Origin: Bacteroidota bacterium
GTDB taxonomy: Bacteria; Bacteroidota; Bacteroidia; Bacteroidales; Prolixibacteraceae
Length of the DNA: 5,551 nucleotides
Direction: 5' to 3'
NCBI GenBank assembly: GCA_030691295.1
Contig: JAUYEQ010000420.1
Span: forward strand, 1-5,551
Part shown: positions 4,493-5,551 of the stretch, one piece after another
Layout of the letters: each line of letters starts with the position of its first letter
Numbering within the stretch: the first letter of the stretch is position 1
The notes under the pieces: generated by a model
What the model saw: only the letters and a program-made list of their open reading frames with translations
Database searches by the model: none
Told to the model about the DNA's origin: nothing
Program-made: the position numbers and the translations under genes

Positions 4493-5551
4493 ATGAAACA
4501 CTATTTGCTTCGGATGACATTTCGAAACTTCAGACAACATAAAAGCACTTTTTTAATCAACCTGGTTGGTTTATCAAGCGCATTTGCCTGCGCTATCCTC
4601 ATTTTTCTCTGGGTTAACGACGAAAAACAAGTGGATAAATTTCATCAATCCGACAAACAACTTTACCAGGTGATGGAAAACCATCATTCACCGGAAGGAG
4701 TTCACACCCAACAGTGGACACCCGATTTGCTGGGAAGGACATTTGCTGTTGAAATGCCTGAGGTGAAAATGGAAACATCTGTGATGCCTGCCGAGTTGCT
4801 GGGCAATTTTTCGCTGGTGGCTGGTGATCAGAAAACAAAGGCGCCAGGCCAGTTTGCCGATTATAATTTCTTCAGTGTTTTTTCTTTTGGGTTGAGCCAG
4901 GGTGATCCGGCCCAGGTGTTGATGGCAAAAAATTCCATTGTAATTTCCAAAAATCTGGCGCACACACTTTTCGGAACTGCTGAAAATGTAATCGGTAAAA
5001 CCATCGATTGGGAACTCCTTAACATGAAATATCCTGCGGTGGTAACCGGTGTATTCGAAGGCACTCCTGAAAATTCAACGATGCAATTCGATTTTGCCCT
5101 GAATTTCGATACATGGCTTGAATTGTCTGAAAAAGTAGGGCGAAAAATCCAGTGGGGTAATCATGCGCCCTGCACCTATCTTGTGTTGAATAAGGGAGTT
5201 GATGTAAAGCAGTTTAACAGCAAAATTGAAAACTTTCATAAATCGAAATTAAATGGGTCGAATATCACTTTGTTTGCAGTGCCCTATTCGGGTCAATACC
5301 TGAAAGGAACGTATGAAAACGGGGTTCAGGCCGGAGGAAGAATCAGTTATGTCAGACTTTTTGTATTGATTGCAATAGTCATTCTTCTGATTGCAGGGAT
5401 AAACTACATGAATCTGTCCACAGCAAGATCATCCAGACGGGTAAAGGAAATAGGAATTAAAAAAGTAGTTGGAAGCGGGCGTTTTGCATTAATCGTTCAG
5501 TTTATGACTGAATCGGTGATTTTGTCGCTGATGGCGCTTATTTTTTCAGTT
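4493..5551 (+). CDS. FtsX/MacB-like ABC transporter permease, 3' end beyond the window
   Basis: This frame is open from ATG 4493 to the window edge, giving 353 residues of what is normally a protein of about 800 residues in Bacteroidota. The N-terminus MKHYLLRMTFRNFRQHKSTF is the usual cytoplasmic amphipathic lead-in, followed by transmembrane segment 1 (about 20-41, ending FLWVNDE). A periplasmic MacB_PCD-like domain fills about 42-285, including the FxxVFSFGL and NSIVISKNLAHTLFG stretches typical of it. Transmembrane segment 2 is at about 289-303, followed by the family-diagnostic cytoplasmic loop NYMNLSTARSSRR (304-316) and VKEIGIKKVVGS. QFMTESVILS begins segment 3 at about 335. It should pair with the ATPase encoded upstream to form the inner-membrane part of a MacB-like pump, with the periplasmic domain contacting the adaptor. 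Substrate is unknown. The 225-nt gap before it, unlike a tight operon junction, contains hairpins and a probable permease remnant. Confidence 0.93.
   Translation, partial: MKHYLLRMTFRNFRQHKSTFLINLVGLSSAFACAILIFLWVNDEKQVDKFHQSDKQLYQVMENHHSPEGVHTQQWTPDLLGRTFAVEMPEVKMETSVMPAELLGNFSLVAGDQKTKAPGQFADYNFFSVFSFGLSQGDPAQVLMAKNSIVISKNLAHTLFGTAENVIGKTIDWELLNMKYPAVVTGVFEGTPENSTMQFDFALNFDTWLELSEKVGRKIQWGNHAPCTYLVLNKGVDVKQFNSKIENFHKSKLNGSNITLFAVPYSGQYLKGTYENGVQAGGRISYVRLFVLIAIVILLIAGINYMNLSTARSSRRVKEIGIKKVVGSGRFALIVQFMTESVILSLMALIFSV

Overview
The window looks like a chromosomal segment of a Bacteroidota bacterium. The evidence is a separate LolD/MacB-type ATPase paired with a long FtsX-like permease carrying the family's NYMNLSTARSSRR-type loop, a Bacteroidota-style TolC protein, AT-rich translation starts with no clear Shine-Dalgarno, and moderate GC. 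A genus cannot be named from sequence alone; Marinilabiliales-like organisms are a plausible guess.

All genes are on the + strand and form what looks like one tripartite efflux operon. The order is a TolC-family outer-membrane channel (132-1466), a HlyD/MacA-type membrane-fusion protein (1562-2818), an ABC ATPase (3569-4267) and an FtsX/MacB-type permease (4493 to the window end, incomplete). The ATPase and permease should form the inner-membrane engine, the adaptor should bridge the periplasm, and the TolC protein should provide the exit duct. The substrate cannot be told. A sigma-54-like -24/-12 element (91-106) lies just ahead of the first gene.

The odd part is between the genes. A small four-helix-bundle protein of the S23/IVS family (2935-3291), the fold also used by the Avd accessory proteins of diversity-generating retroelements, sits between adaptor and ATPase. 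It is embedded in arrays of a degenerate heptamer, roughly GCANRGR. One array follows the tolC stop (1469-1524), one overlaps the adaptor stop (2818-2870), and one follows the four-helix gene (3294-3359). The last runs into three copies of a 66-bp tandem repeat (3359-3556) that end 12 nt before the ATPase start. Arrays left and right of the four-helix gene are inverted relative to each other and share a perfect 17-bp inverted match. Heptamer variation falls almost only at positions that are A in one observed unit (GCAAAGA). This resembles adenine-directed variation, but no reverse transcriptase is in the window.

The gap between ATPase and permease (4268-4492) holds two hairpin elements and a short reading frame ending in ARNPVEALRYE-stop. 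That ending looks like the C-terminal tail of an FtsX-like permease, so a permease gene may have been lost there.
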